Below, piece by piece: positions 29,701 through 37,800 of a stretch of DNA of 64,000 nt. The stretch covers positions 1,054,001-1,118,000 of the forward strand of contig CP053680.1 of the NCBI GenBank assembly GCA_019623805.1, written 5' to 3'. Position numbers and translations under genes: made by a program. Origin of the DNA: Gammaproteobacteria bacterium (ex Lamellibrachia satsuma) (GTDB lineage Bacteria > Pseudomonadota > Gammaproteobacteria > Chromatiales > Chromatiaceae). The notes below the pieces were generated by a model. That model saw nothing but the letters and a program-made list of their open reading frames with translations, searched no databases and was not told the origin of the DNA. How positions within the stretch are numbered: the first letter of the stretch is position 1; the number at the start of each line of letters is the position of its first letter.

Positions 29701-32700
29701 GCGCTGTCGCTGGTCACCAGGGCCTGTGCCTGGGGATTCACACCTCCCGGCATAAATACACTGCCGGCGACCAACCCAAGCGGATCCATCGAACGGAGAA
29801 AAAGGTAATCCCCGCTTCTAGTTATACCCGGCAGGGTCAACCCGTTGACCTGGATCCTTGTATGGATGCGCGTCCCCTGGACCTCGCCCAAAGCGACGAT
29901 ACGCAAGCGGGGAACTCCGACCGGGTCCGTAAAGCGTTGTGCAATAACGATAGAGTCAGATTCAGTGACTCCGGCAGGCCGTATGATGGACAGAAGTGCG
30001 GTTTCCGGCAGGATCGTGCCACTGAGATCCAGGGCAAGCGCATTGAGCAGTTCGATCCCGGAGGGCAGCGTCAGGGACAGAGCCCCAACTTCAGCAGGGA
30101 GCAGTTCGATAACTTGATCAGCCGACAGTGCGGCAACTGGGATCTCCACCAGTGCGCCCTGGCCATCTCCGGTGCCACCCCCGGTCGTGCCCACTACAGC
30201 GCCACCGAGATCGCTCCCAGGTGTAGTGACATCGATGAGGACCCGACCCAGTTGCAGCTCGCGGAGCGTGAAGTCGCGAGACGGGGTGATGGGAAAACCG
30301 GTGGCCAGGGCCAAAGGCTGGGACCCACGAGGTTGCGCATACAACAGGAGGTCTTGTGCAAAGGGTTGCGGTACCACTTGTGCACCATCGAGCAGGTCAA
30401 AGGTCTCGCTGACTCGACCAACGACCTGCGCGCCGCTGGGCAGTGCATCGGCTGGTGTTATCGCGATATGACCGACTGCACGCGCACCCTCTCCCGGTGG
30501 CGCCGAGGGCGGCACTACATCACTTTCGGCAATGGCGGCATCGGGCACGGCCAGCATGTTGACACCAACCAGAGGCTGCCCCGGTTGAGATGCAGGTGGC
30601 GTGTGTGGCGCATCGTCGGGTAACAGAAGCGCAACCTGACCGGTGGCATCCAACGCCAGTTTAATCCTGCCTGCGTCGGTCGATATCTGTGCCGGCGCAA
30701 GCGCCACCCACTGGTGCAATCCTCTGTCGTACATCACTGCTGAAACAGCGGACGAGGCAGGCAGGTTGTATGGGTTGGGCAGGGTCAACACAACTGGCTG
30801 GAGGAATGGGATCCCCCCCGGCTCTACGTCAATCACCGAAATGGGTGACCAGCCCGCTGGCAAACGTCCCAGCAACCCCTGGTTACTGATGGGAGTCAGC
30901 CGGAGTTCGGTATCCACCGCCAAGGCACCGGCCGGCAGCGTAAGTTCAAAGAGAGTCGCCGAATCTGTGGCAACGCCACCGGCCGCTGAACTGATGTTAT
31001 TAAACCGGGCATCCAGGGGTGTGAGGCGTGCATCAAGCAGGGTTCGCGCGGTTCCCGATGGCACCCTGCCATGCCGCTCGACACTGGTGAAGCCATCGGC
31101 ACTGATCTGTACCAAGGCTTCCCCTTCCATACCGGGCAGCGTGTATTGCCCACGCTCACCGACTGAGATCTCCAACGGAGGTACCACAAGACCGCGACCA
31201 TCTTCAACAAGGCTTACCCTGGCTTCGGGAAATGGCAGTCCTTTACTATCGTCGAACACCTCTCCGCGCAGGAATCCACTGCCGCTGCTGATGTCGACAG
31301 AGACGGTGCTATCCACAGCACGGTCCTCATTGACGGCAGTCACAATGGCCGACCCATTGATGTGAGGCGTCAACCTGCCATCCTCATCGACCAAGACAAT
31401 CCCCTCAGGGTTACTTGTGTAGAGAGTGCCGCTGGCTGCCGCCGAAAGATCCCGACTGCTGCCATCGGAAAAGTTACCGGTCACCATGAGTTGGGCTGCA
31501 TCGTTGGCAGTGCGCAAGGTGACCTGTGCCGGCAACATGTCAAGGCTGTCCAGGGTAACCCCTACCTCGACTACTACCTGAGCCCGATCGCTGAAGCCGA
31601 TATGGTGGGCCGTGATAGTCGTAGCACCATTTGCCAGAGCGGTTACCCTTCCGTCACTCCCCACCGTTGCAACGAAGGGATTGCCGGACTCATAGGTGGT
31701 GCCTGTAGCAGGCGATGTAACATCCTGGGTGGATCGATCGGAGAAATCGGCGGTCACCATCAAGGGTATTGTCGTTCCGATGGCGGTCAGACGTGCTCCA
31801 GCCGGCGTCAGCCTGATCCCTTCGAGCACCACCGGCAGCGGCGGCGCCACTGTGAGGGTGAAAGATTGTGAGACGAGCCCCCCCCGTCCATCATCTACAC
31901 TGACGACTACAGAATGATCGCCCACTTGGGCAGCATCGGGCAGCCAGGACAACAGGCCACTGGCGGGATCTATGACCATACCAGCAGGCGCCGTGTCGAT
32001 AGCAAAGATGAGCGGATCGCCGTCCGGATCCCCGGCATCGACATCGTATGCATAGAATTCGACGGCAATGGCATCAAGAACCGGTGCAGAGGTGATGACA
32101 GGAGACTGATTGGGTGGTGGTGCAACGGTGAGTGTAAACGACTGGTGGGCAATGCCTCCACGCCCATCTTCCACGTTCACCTTGACCGCTTGGCTGCCGG
32201 CCTGGAAGAGATCAGGCATCCAGGCAATCAAGCCATTTTGGGGCGCTATGCTCATGCCGATGGGTGCCTGCTCAAGGGTAAAGGTCAAGGCATCCAAGTC
32301 TGGGTCACTGGCCTCTACATCATAGGTATAGGTCACACCTACAGCGGCATCCAGGAGCGGGGCAGAGATAAATACAGGCGGCTGATTTGGCGGTGAAACC
32401 AGTATCGAGAATACCTGCTCAGCGATACCACCCTTCCCATCATCAACTTGGATCGTTACAGACTGATTACCGGCCTGTGAGGTGTCTGGTGTCCAGTTCA
32501 CCACTCCAGTGGCTGGAACGATACTCATACCGGCTGGCGCCTGGACCAGGGCAAAGGTCAACGGATCAGCCTCGGGGTCGCTGGCTTCGACATCATAGAG
32601 GTATTCCACACCTGCCACTGCATTCAACGGAGGCGTAGAGGTGACCGCGGGACTCTGGTTGGGCGGCAATGCCACGACGAGGGTAAAGGACTGTTCGTCA

Positions 32701-34616
32701 ATTCCACCCTGTCCATCATCAACACGAACTTTCACCGCATGACCGCCGACCTGTGAGACGTCGGGTGTCCAGGCCATCAGACCGGTGGCTGGATCCAAGC
32801 TCATTCCCGCTGGTGTCCGCACCAGTATATAGGTGAGCGGGTCAGCATCTGGGTCACTGGCGTCAGCATCATAGGTATATGATTCACCGGCAACCGCATT
32901 CAATAGCGGTGTCGATGTGAATACCGGGTTTTGATTTGGTAGGGGTGTTACCACGATAGTGAAGGACTGTTCGGCAAAACCTCCCTGCCCGTCCTCTACC
33001 CTTATTCTCACAATCTGATTACCGATCTGCGACCCGTCGGGTATCCAGCTCGCCTGACCTGTAGCCGGATCGATACTCATTCCAGCGGGTGAATGAACCA
33101 CTGAAAAGGTCAGGGGATCAGCATCGGGATCACTGGCATCAGCATCATAGGTATATGCCAGACCAACCGCCGCAGCCAAGATAGGCGTCGAGGTAAATAC
33201 CGGATTCCGGTTGGATGGTGCCATCACGATGATGACGAAAGACTGTTCGGCAATGCCGCCACGTCCGTCATCGGCCTGGATGGTCACCGCCTGATTGCCA
33301 ATCTGTGAAATATCGGGTGTCCAGCTCACCTGACCAGAGACCGGATCTATACCCATGCCGATGGGTGCCTGAACCAAAGCAAAGGTTAGCGGGTCATTAT
33401 CCGGGTCGCTGGCAGCAGCATCATAGATATATGCCACACTGACCACAGCCTCCAAATCAGGTATGGAGGTGAACAACGGTGAACTATTGAGCAGCGGTAA
33501 GTCTTCAACAGTAACCGTAAACACCTGGATTACACTTAAACCCTTTCCGTCATCTACCTGTAATTCAACCGGAAAAGATCCGGGATTCTGGGGCGTCCAA
33601 CCAATGCGTCCGGTGGCATTGTCGATGGCCATACCGGAAGGAGCAGACACGAGACTATAAGCCAGGTTATCTCGATCAGGATCTATCGCGTTGACATCAT
33701 AGTAGAACGCTACGCCAACCGTGCCGTGAGTGATGGCAGCCGAATAGATAAGCGGCGCATGGTTCGGAGGGACTTCACCCCGTCGACTCCGCCGTGCACT
33801 CGGATTGGTGGCGACCACCTCCGAATAACACCAGTTACCTTGTGACAGGGCGCCTACCACATAGAGATAGCTCTCCCCGTTGGTCAGCCCCAGATCAAGG
33901 TAGGTAGAGTAAGTCGATATGGTTTCCGCAATTTTTATAAAACTCCCGGGACTGCTCTGATGTGCTCTGTAGACATCGTACCTTTCGGTACCATCCAAGT
34001 GGGTCCAGATCAGGCTGGCCTGACCAGGCTTTGGCCGGACGGACATTGCGAAACAGGGAGTGACATTGATTTCTGCAGTATCCGGAGCAGAACGCTCGTT
34101 GCCGTTGTCCACAATCAGCGTGGCGGCATATCTACCTTCCGGGATGGAGACAGCAGGAGCTTGATCGGCACTGGTCGGAAATGGGCCATACCAGTAATAG
34201 GAAAGTGGAATACCGTCAGAGTCTGTACCTGCACCCTGCAATATCACCTGTGCAGCGATGGGCTGGTCCTTTTCCAGCATGCGGTCGCTGCCCGCATCCG
34301 CAACTGGCTGACCCGCTATGGCAGCACCTGGTCCAAGGTCTGATGTCAGTTGCTCCCATATGCCCCAGGGACTGTCTGAATCACAAACAGGGTGTCCAGA
34401 CATCCCACCCGGGCTGCCCTGCATGAAAAGCGCTGTAAAAAAAAGAACTCTGAATATTGTCCGCAATCCCGCGGGAGCATTGAACAAATCCTTTTTCTTA
34501 CTATCCAATCCTGATATGCGGCACAAGGAGACAAAAAAAGCGCACGATCTCCTTAGGCGTTTCCAGGAAACGCTTGCCCCCCTGCCTTCCGCTATCCACG
34601 ACGGATAATAGCCCAT
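20778..34616 (-). CDS. Giant Ig/cadherin-like secreted protein with embedded subtilisin-family (S8) protease
   Basis: The frame encodes 4,612 residues from ATG 34616. TTG 34487, just before a hydrophobic leader (LRTIFRVLFFTALFMQG), is an alternative start. Order, with approximate residues: PKD-like and FN3-like domains; seven He_PIG/cadherin-like repeats (280-920, motif DPDxDPLTFxLVxAPxGM); two Big_2 domains; one carboxypeptidase-regulatory-like domain (1110); Big_5 domains (1690, 2220); an LVIVD-type propeller (2330-2680); two more Big_2; a PPC-like domain (IEPNDT, 3095); IPT/TIG (3205); an inhibitor-like prodomain (3300-3390); a subtilase (3440-3760); and a second propeller-like region to about 4290. 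The S8 triad is complete: Asp3446 (FIDRG), His3491 (SGHGT) and Ser3682 (GTSYAA), with oxyanion Asn3603 (PAGN). It probably acts outside the cell; its substrate is unknown. Self-processing or cleavage of neighbouring giants is inference. Confidence 0.9.
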   Translation of the reverse strand: MGYYPSWIAEGRGASVSWKRLRRSCAFFVSLCRISGLDSKKKDLFNAPAGLRTIFRVLFFTALFMQGSPGGMSGHPVCDSDSPWGIWEQLTSDLGPGAAIAGQPVADAGSDRMLEKDQPIAAQVILQGAGTDSDGIPLSYYWYGPFPTSADQAPAVSIPEGRYAATLIVDNGNERSAPDTAEINVTPCFAMSVRPKPGQASLIWTHLDGTERYDVYRAHQSSPGSFIKIAETISTYSTYLDLGLTNGESYLYVVGALSQGNWCYSEVVATNPSARRSRRGEVPPNHAPLIYSAAITHGTVGVAFYYDVNAIDPDRDNLAYSLVSAPSGMAIDNATGRIGWTPQNPGSFPVELQVDDGKGLSVIQVFTVTVEDLPLLNSSPLFTSIPDLEAVVSVAYIYDAAASDPDNDPLTFALVQAPIGMGIDPVSGQVSWTPDISQIGNQAVTIQADDGRGGIAEQSFVIIVMAPSNRNPVFTSTPILAAAVGLAYTYDADASDPDADPLTFSVVHSPAGMSIDPATGQASWIPDGSQIGNQIVRIRVEDGQGGFAEQSFTIVVTPLPNQNPVFTSTPLLNAVAGESYTYDADASDPDADPLTYILVRTPAGMSLDPATGLMAWTPDVSQVGGHAVKVRVDDGQGGIDEQSFTLVVALPPNQSPAVTSTPPLNAVAGVEYLYDVEASDPEADPLTFALVQAPAGMSIVPATGVVNWTPDTSQAGNQSVTIQVDDGKGGIAEQVFSILVSPPNQPPVFISAPLLDAAVGVTYTYDVEASDPDLDALTFTLEQAPIGMSIAPQNGLIAWMPDLFQAGSQAVKVNVEDGRGGIAHQSFTLTVAPPPNQSPVITSAPVLDAIAVEFYAYDVDAGDPDGDPLIFAIDTAPAGMVIDPASGLLSWLPDAAQVGDHSVVVSVDDGRGGLVSQSFTLTVAPPLPVVLEGIRLTPAGARLTAIGTTIPLMVTADFSDRSTQDVTSPATGTTYESGNPFVATVGSDGRVTALANGATTITAHHIGFSDRAQVVVEVGVTLDSLDMLPAQVTLRTANDAAQLMVTGNFSDGSSRDLSAAASGTLYTSNPEGIVLVDEDGRLTPHINGSAIVTAVNEDRAVDSTVSVDISSGSGFLRGEVFDDSKGLPFPEARVSLVEDGRGLVVPPLEISVGERGQYTLPGMEGEALVQISADGFTSVERHGRVPSGTARTLLDARLTPLDARFNNISSAAGGVATDSATLFELTLPAGALAVDTELRLTPISNQGLLGRLPAGWSPISVIDVEPGGIPFLQPVVLTLPNPYNLPASSAVSAVMYDRGLHQWVALAPAQISTDAGRIKLALDATGQVALLLPDDAPHTPPASQPGQPLVGVNMLAVPDAAIAESDVVPPSAPPGEGARAVGHIAITPADALPSGAQVVGRVSETFDLLDGAQVVPQPFAQDLLLYAQPRGSQPLALATGFPITPSRDFTLRELQLGRVLIDVTTPGSDLGGAVVGTTGGGTGDGQGALVEIPVAALSADQVIELLPAEVGALSLTLPSGIELLNALALDLSGTILPETALLSIIRPAGVTESDSIVIAQRFTDPVGVPRLRIVALGEVQGTRIHTRIQVNGLTLPGITRSGDYLFLRSMDPLGLVAGSVFMPGGVNPQAQALVTSDSAPFADITGFGGGYVVAGVAATQTSVAAAELASGDAASAQVTVGSAATVTTLDITLNLVAPSVVSTDPAGGALDVLLNQPIVVNFSEPIDETTLTDTSVVLTLDDGTPVAVSRVVSADGSSLSIIAAGGLSSATVYVLTLTDAVADLGGNALLPFAPVGFTAIDTSKPPQPEAGQIFATLPDEEGIVQIIATQGSAEAGSGVTITNLASQETFSTLAQDDGSFRLRIGAAIGDELGLTFRNAAGQELTVRITEFEGEDGTVGFGDAGGSADDGQGRTASILPGALAEPTQLRIKHLADASGLPVLPFGFSYIDQFDLSLDGGRFKRLSSLVLEESQDRFAPVTVSSAPFAGSGSLIVPLDFLVNGTVKFNARAEDENGERHNLDTTTLIVGGAPNTNVIEQGFVSRFPTLYLEAPTEGLPNQQLSASAIAPAARVDLELPVPSTLAGTPDLLLMRLTELVGEQKLALVDRLEIVDVDGTPMLMTLGRDLPGATSSAIYVVVASDQPLVSVTGQNTGPAATIALDGTPFVFETEGPNAAFNLPVVSATAFILSFNDPVTGAVNGMASGQAPVIGSLDIGEPLGAVAGTLYVDARPGADALVDIGAALEFEFSEPIDTTTLSGNIVVTDDAGNRVFGRTSVADDATRVTFVPTRRWGFGRSYRYGISTRLLAVSGARLALPFGDEFTTFMPSVLDGNTLGVARDVAVSGDLALVGGDAGLSIVDISVANVPAVLHEIPVAGGVSGVALLEGANLIDRDGNPVAGTLGFAVSGEEAGLLQVFDLNIAGTPLMLGSTQLSTSAGQTPPTGVPDSPGIPAAVAVGPGQQALVAVQTIGVESVDTGQAIPDDPANPGGAIGPRFPASALETANGVAVLGDKLLVAGINGLTILDAASLALIGNASTTGNALGVAGVAGFEMDMNGDGTIDSNAETFDLAVVANGADGTIQFFDLRIPTNPILISAVRLNHPANSVALSREEGLAFVGGGTDGVALVDLSGPVSIQPIDLDFDTLDDRVLGQVSTPGSAGSVALDLVRGVGYVADGASGLTVVQLLPPRTAFTQVRRDPVAAITGEEQSILDSRLAFVTDDELEITISSVIPPRSGLYLAIEEVPGAGGTAVVTFPDGTTSAPLSSGSNILVARIGDLPSTGSLVSLKIQDQGGRLLDRFDLELSLPDSGDAELVSLFAAPEEVTIPADGQTAQISVGGRFSNGLSLNLTGSSSGTQYNALGTAVATVDTEGLVTAVAGGRTMVQVSNAGRGADVGIDVQQPPALTGIRLDQTSLTLVTPGDQVQLQVMGLMSDQSDADLTLDSGTQYNSDATNVVSVDSNGLISATGEGIGVVSVSNGAFTDSVRIAVEFRTPPDVAAIDLAPFAGPVRTDRGSVLMQAGISGTGSLEGLTVSFSILDSGLAPIVAVTDYSGVALAGIVESLGAGSYTVEASIIDPASGDVLIDVESLVVTAASGDIEPNDTLDSASIIDQDMPINGGLDGGTDTIDNFRMTSSTGGTLTLILELAEGTALNDVTVRLLSSDGSVLAVFTPDAEYSSFEFDISDGDSYLEVGNGAGLLDYSLRGSVEAGPLEVLSVSPAAGGTATLVTIAGSGFSTLPSANMVQFGGIMGEMISATSTQLQVLVPANATDGPVEVVVGSQRVSGPEFLTGNTGPPPTPTGSRLDPDSVRRDPVTGLEIVVNQLIARFRPIIEGAEVEDLALALDGQVVGYLPLSNTYLLEFSAIETIKGLHDLEQTLGADPRVLFASHNALGDSRGRLDTRDGVASHHSDAYRLAGIFEATERIRRTPPFDDPSNFGKVHIAFIDRGFSPIVLQEFDFAHTQVHELECPTAFTGPCTTELVQYSQDPSGHGTAMVSIVGMDNDNTEVNGILSGIYQPDPVEQQRNKNNNTFSIYASPATDFQAAQALLLIANDRGLMADVVVLGWGWDYDSPGMHQQRCISLFTPVLANMLDRTLVIVPAGNADRSDQYDCPGSLSVDPALGNVMTVGGMTVHPGNRGRRLPGSNYGPTITLAAPAEDILVVNTIWDPNPGLPYINRTGTSYAAAMVAGVAGMLQAIHDCSAAGADVCPDPPVPRFKPAELKKILLETAKDNSSSWDQGDMKRLNALGAVHEVLPRLDRQAIYVADQDAFNGPGEPLGRLIAMDVDPVTGEPGLSQVVPLKLDADSQTLTGARPTALETCGPFLFVVVEDSSGNLGDGVMQIFTPTLEPMAFYPFSGAKFPVPAAGNSQQKVKLMTNRPGMVCSKDRTLLYVGGTRGITIINVVQRKMVERLSDLPNSANITPAELTAFDERRVNLLQLFDVGIYAVDNNAIPPVSGYRRVTMVSCLELSPDGKTLFACLSTGRGKGSQPGAILPINVDLHKDANPEQGLQRDFSDYLSLSMNFQGWPSANPQDGVEKLMMLMKNPGSTAGGDEPSDVAVSADGNYLYLLNGGVFEYQGILDGKFPPEYYEALAGGQAIGAASSATSGGIDGLLQGLSKMVTEISGVYADLLHDLLEDLKKGKTLLSAPGYTGTFAAKTHQVTGGTYLQGDRVWFFPPEVLFGWNVSTSDNSLLLDQSYQPQVFAKRPFAMSTRPTPGPLDNPFSSSRALVAFHQTGNFGVLDLVRQREFQQAPPSGSVSEGIGAHPAFAQLPPGMFQGVVGVTPAIPLDAHLWPRRGLLPLQSSGPTFTSPLLPSPDEALLFTNDLVYAQSGRFAVASHAGFGSPITYEQVVVADFAEDEEDSVFVRGRLEDLGFTVSGTTATGAAGTLDEGVQFVPNGFADFRRGGGAITIIHDEPISDDFIEHFDTTVSEFSEGSDRAYFSVIPVCKKVLGGTSGPTSPGCEEEVTTRVYDYRTPDSTEKKRFHRPRGIAIDQFVYLTWPRFGDHIVQDDDFALEWRDPRVMKASFYIYDLDDTDSNGIPQRISSETFNVTTDEKANRRLTRDLTSLVDSTLLEHLHRYRIKVLLLLDTPALGGQYLFTHVDVTYDEP

Positions 34617-34859
34617 GACTATTTTCCCATCCTAGGAATTCTGCCGGGTAATACATACTGACCGATTACACCGGCAAGTTACTGGTTCTGTCGGTGCTCA
34701 GCGCAACCTGTTACGCGACTCCGACACCCTGAGTCCTTTCTTGATTCTTGTCCTTAACTGTAGCCTCGCTCCCGTTACCCTGACCTTTCCCAGGCTTCAA
34801 TCCGCCCTTATCGCTATCTTGTTCTCACTCTCACCATCGGCGTAGCACTGACCTTGTTG
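34617..34859 (-). other. Intergenic gap between PKD protein A and the subtilase giant
   Basis: The 243-bp gap has no gene. On the minus strand TTGCCG and TATTAC, 18 nt apart, lie about 45 nt before ATG 34616 and could be a weak sigma-70 promoter. No T-tract hairpin follows the PKD-A stop, so read-through from the upstream gene is possible. Confidence 0.3.
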
Positions 34860-37800
34860 TCAACGCGTTCTTCTGGTCCTTTCTACCTGCGGTGTGGCAA
34901 AGGTCTCGTTCGAAGGCAACGACTCGGCGCCGCCGCTCACCGAGGTGACCATATAGTAGTAGGTCACACCGTTTGTCAGACCCTGATCCCAGTAGCTGCA
35001 GTAGTCACAGACATAACCACTGGCGATCTGCGTGTAGGGTCCGCCGGATATGGTACTGCGGTATACGTTGTAGCTGTCCGCACCTACCACCGGCGTCCAT
35101 ATCACAAAAACTTCAGTTGGCTTCGCACGGGCCGTCACGTCAAAGATCGTCTGTACCGCACCGGCCTGCACAGTTACTGTCAGAGTGTCACTGCCAACAC
35201 CGCCATCCTTGTCGGTAACTGTCAGGGTCACGGTGTAGATACCTGCTGTTGAGTAGGTGTGGCTCGGGATCAGGCTGCCACTGGCGGTAGCACCGTCACC
35301 GAAGTTCCACTCGATGGTGTGAGTGTCTAGCGTACCTGGATCGCTGAAGCTGCCGCTGAAGTTCGCGGTGCCGCCTTCGTTGATGGCCTGGTCAGGCCCG
35401 GCATTTGCAGTTGGTGCCACGTTGTTCACCGTCACTGTGGCAGTGTCGGTGGCTATAAGCTGACCGTCACTGACCTCGAGTCCGACACTGAGGCTGGTGT
35501 TGTCTGGCTGGACCGGCAAGGTGACTTGTGCGCCGGTAGCATCGTCGTACTGGCCGTCGTTGTCCAGATCCCAGGCGTAGCTGAGTGGGCTCGGGCCGTT
35601 GTCCGGGTCGTTGGAGCCACTGCCGTCGAGGGTGACACCTTCACCTTCATTGATGGTGTAGGGGCCGCCCGCGTTCGCGGTGGGTCCGACATTGGCGGTG
35701 CTGAGGTTCACCTGCAGGCTGTCGCTGTCGGATGCACCTTCATCGTCGGTGACGGTGACGGTAACGGTGTAGCTGCCGTCTGCTGCGTAGCTGTGGCTGC
35801 CCGCCACGCTGCCGCTGCCGGCGCCCTGGGCCACTGTGCCGGATTCGATGGTGCCGTCACCCCAGTTGATGGTGCCTGTGTGGGTGTCCTGTACGCCTGC
35901 ATCGGTGAAGGTGGCCGGGGCCAGGGCGATGGTATCGCCCGGTGCGCCGGTCTGATCTGGACCGGCCTCGACAACAGGTGTCGCGTTGTGCACCGCAATG
36001 GTGAGGCTGTTGCTGCCGACTGCGCCGTCGTCATCGGTCACGGTGACCGTGACCGTGTAGCTGCCGTCCTCTGCATAGGCGTGGCTGCCCAGTGCGACAC
36101 TACCGCCGCCTGCACCCTGGGTGAGGGTTGCGATTTCTACGCTACCGTCACCCCAGTCGACCGTTGCGGTATGGGTATCCGCGGTACCGGCATCATTGAA
36201 GGTGGCGTCAGGCAGGGTGACCGTATCGCCTTCGGAAATCGTCTGGTCCGCGGGCACCGCCACTACCGGTGCCACGTTGCCGACGGTGACCGTCAGGCTG
36301 TCGCTGCCCACGCCGCCATCCTTGTCGGTGACCGTCAGGATGACCGTGTAAACGCCGTTGTCTGCATATACGTGGCTCGGGGTCAGGCTGCCGCTCAACG
36401 GCGCGCTGCCCTCACCGAAGTTCCATTCGTAGGTGTGGGTGTCTACCGTTCCCGGATCAGTGAAGCTACCTGCGAAGTTGACTGTATCACCTTCATTGGC
36501 TGTCTGGTCAGGACCGGCGTTTGCTGTCGGTGCCACATTGCTGACCGTCACCGTGGCGGTGTCGGTAGCCGTAAGCAAGCCATCACTGACTTGGAGTCCA
36601 ACGGTGAAGCTGGTGTTGTCAGGTTGGATCGGCAGGGTCACGGTGACACCGGTGGCATCATCGTACTGGCCGTCGCCGTCCAGATCCCAAGCGTAGCTGA
36701 GTGGGCTCGGGCCGTTGTCAGGATCATTGGAGCCGCTGCCGTCGAGGGTGACACCCTGGCCTTCGTTGGTGGTGTAGGGACCACCCGCATTCGCGGTGGG
36801 TCCGGCGTTGCCGCTGGCGAGGATCACCTGGAAGCTGTCGCTGCCGAAGAGACCATCATCATCGGTGACCGTGACGATGACCGTGTAGCTGCCATCCGCT
36901 GCATAGGCATGGCTGCCTGCCACGCTGCCGCTGCCGGCGCCTTGGGTCAATGTTCCGGGTTCAACGGTACCGTCACCCCAGTCGATGGTGGCTGTGTGGG
37001 TATCCTGTACGCCGGCATCGGTGAAGGTGACTGGGGTCAGGGAAATGGTGTCGCCCAGAATACCGCTCTGATCCGGACCGGCCTCGACCAAGGGTGCAGC
37101 GTTGTTCACGGTTACCGTGAGGCTATCCGTACCGACTGCGCCTTCATCGTCGGTAACGGTGAGGGTCACTGTGTAGCTGCCGTCTTCCGCATAGGCATGG
37201 GTCGGGCTGAGGGTGCCGATCTCGCTGGTGCCGTCACCGAAGTCCCACTCGGTAGTATGCGTATCCAGGGTTCCCGGATCGGTGAAGCTGCCTGCAAAGC
37301 TGGCGGTATCACCTTCGGTGATCGTCTGGTCTGCGCCCGCATCGACGGTGGGGGCGACGTTCTCTACCGTAACGGTCATGCTGGCCGTGCCTACGCCACC
37401 ATCGTCGTCTGTCACGGTGAGCGTGACTGTGTAGACGCCGTCTTCAGCATAGACATGGCTCGGGGTCACGCTGCCGTTGGCGGTATTGCCGTCACCAAAA
37501 TCCCACTCGATGGTATGGGTGTCGGCGGTGCCGGGATCGGTAAAGCTGCCGCTGAAGTTGACGGTGTCACCTTCGTTGACCGTCTGGTCGACACCGGCAT
37601 CGGCGGTGGGCGCCACGTTGTTCACTGTGACACTGGTGCCTGAAGTGCTGTTGAGCAGACCATCGCTCACCTGGAGTTCAACCGGGTAGATGCCGTCGTC
37701 CACACCGGTATAGAGCGGGGCCGGGCCGGTAGCGTCGTCGTAGGCGCCGTCGTTATTGTAGTCCCAGCCGTAGGTCAGTGAATCCCCGTTGGGATCGTAA

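Noticed and set aside
35526..37643. 705-codon open frame on the plus strand
   Set aside because: It runs antisense to the PKD repeats of PKD protein A; the repeated codon pattern keeps this antisense frame open. The translation has no domain, signal or ribosome-binding site, while the minus-strand reading is a clear repeat protein.
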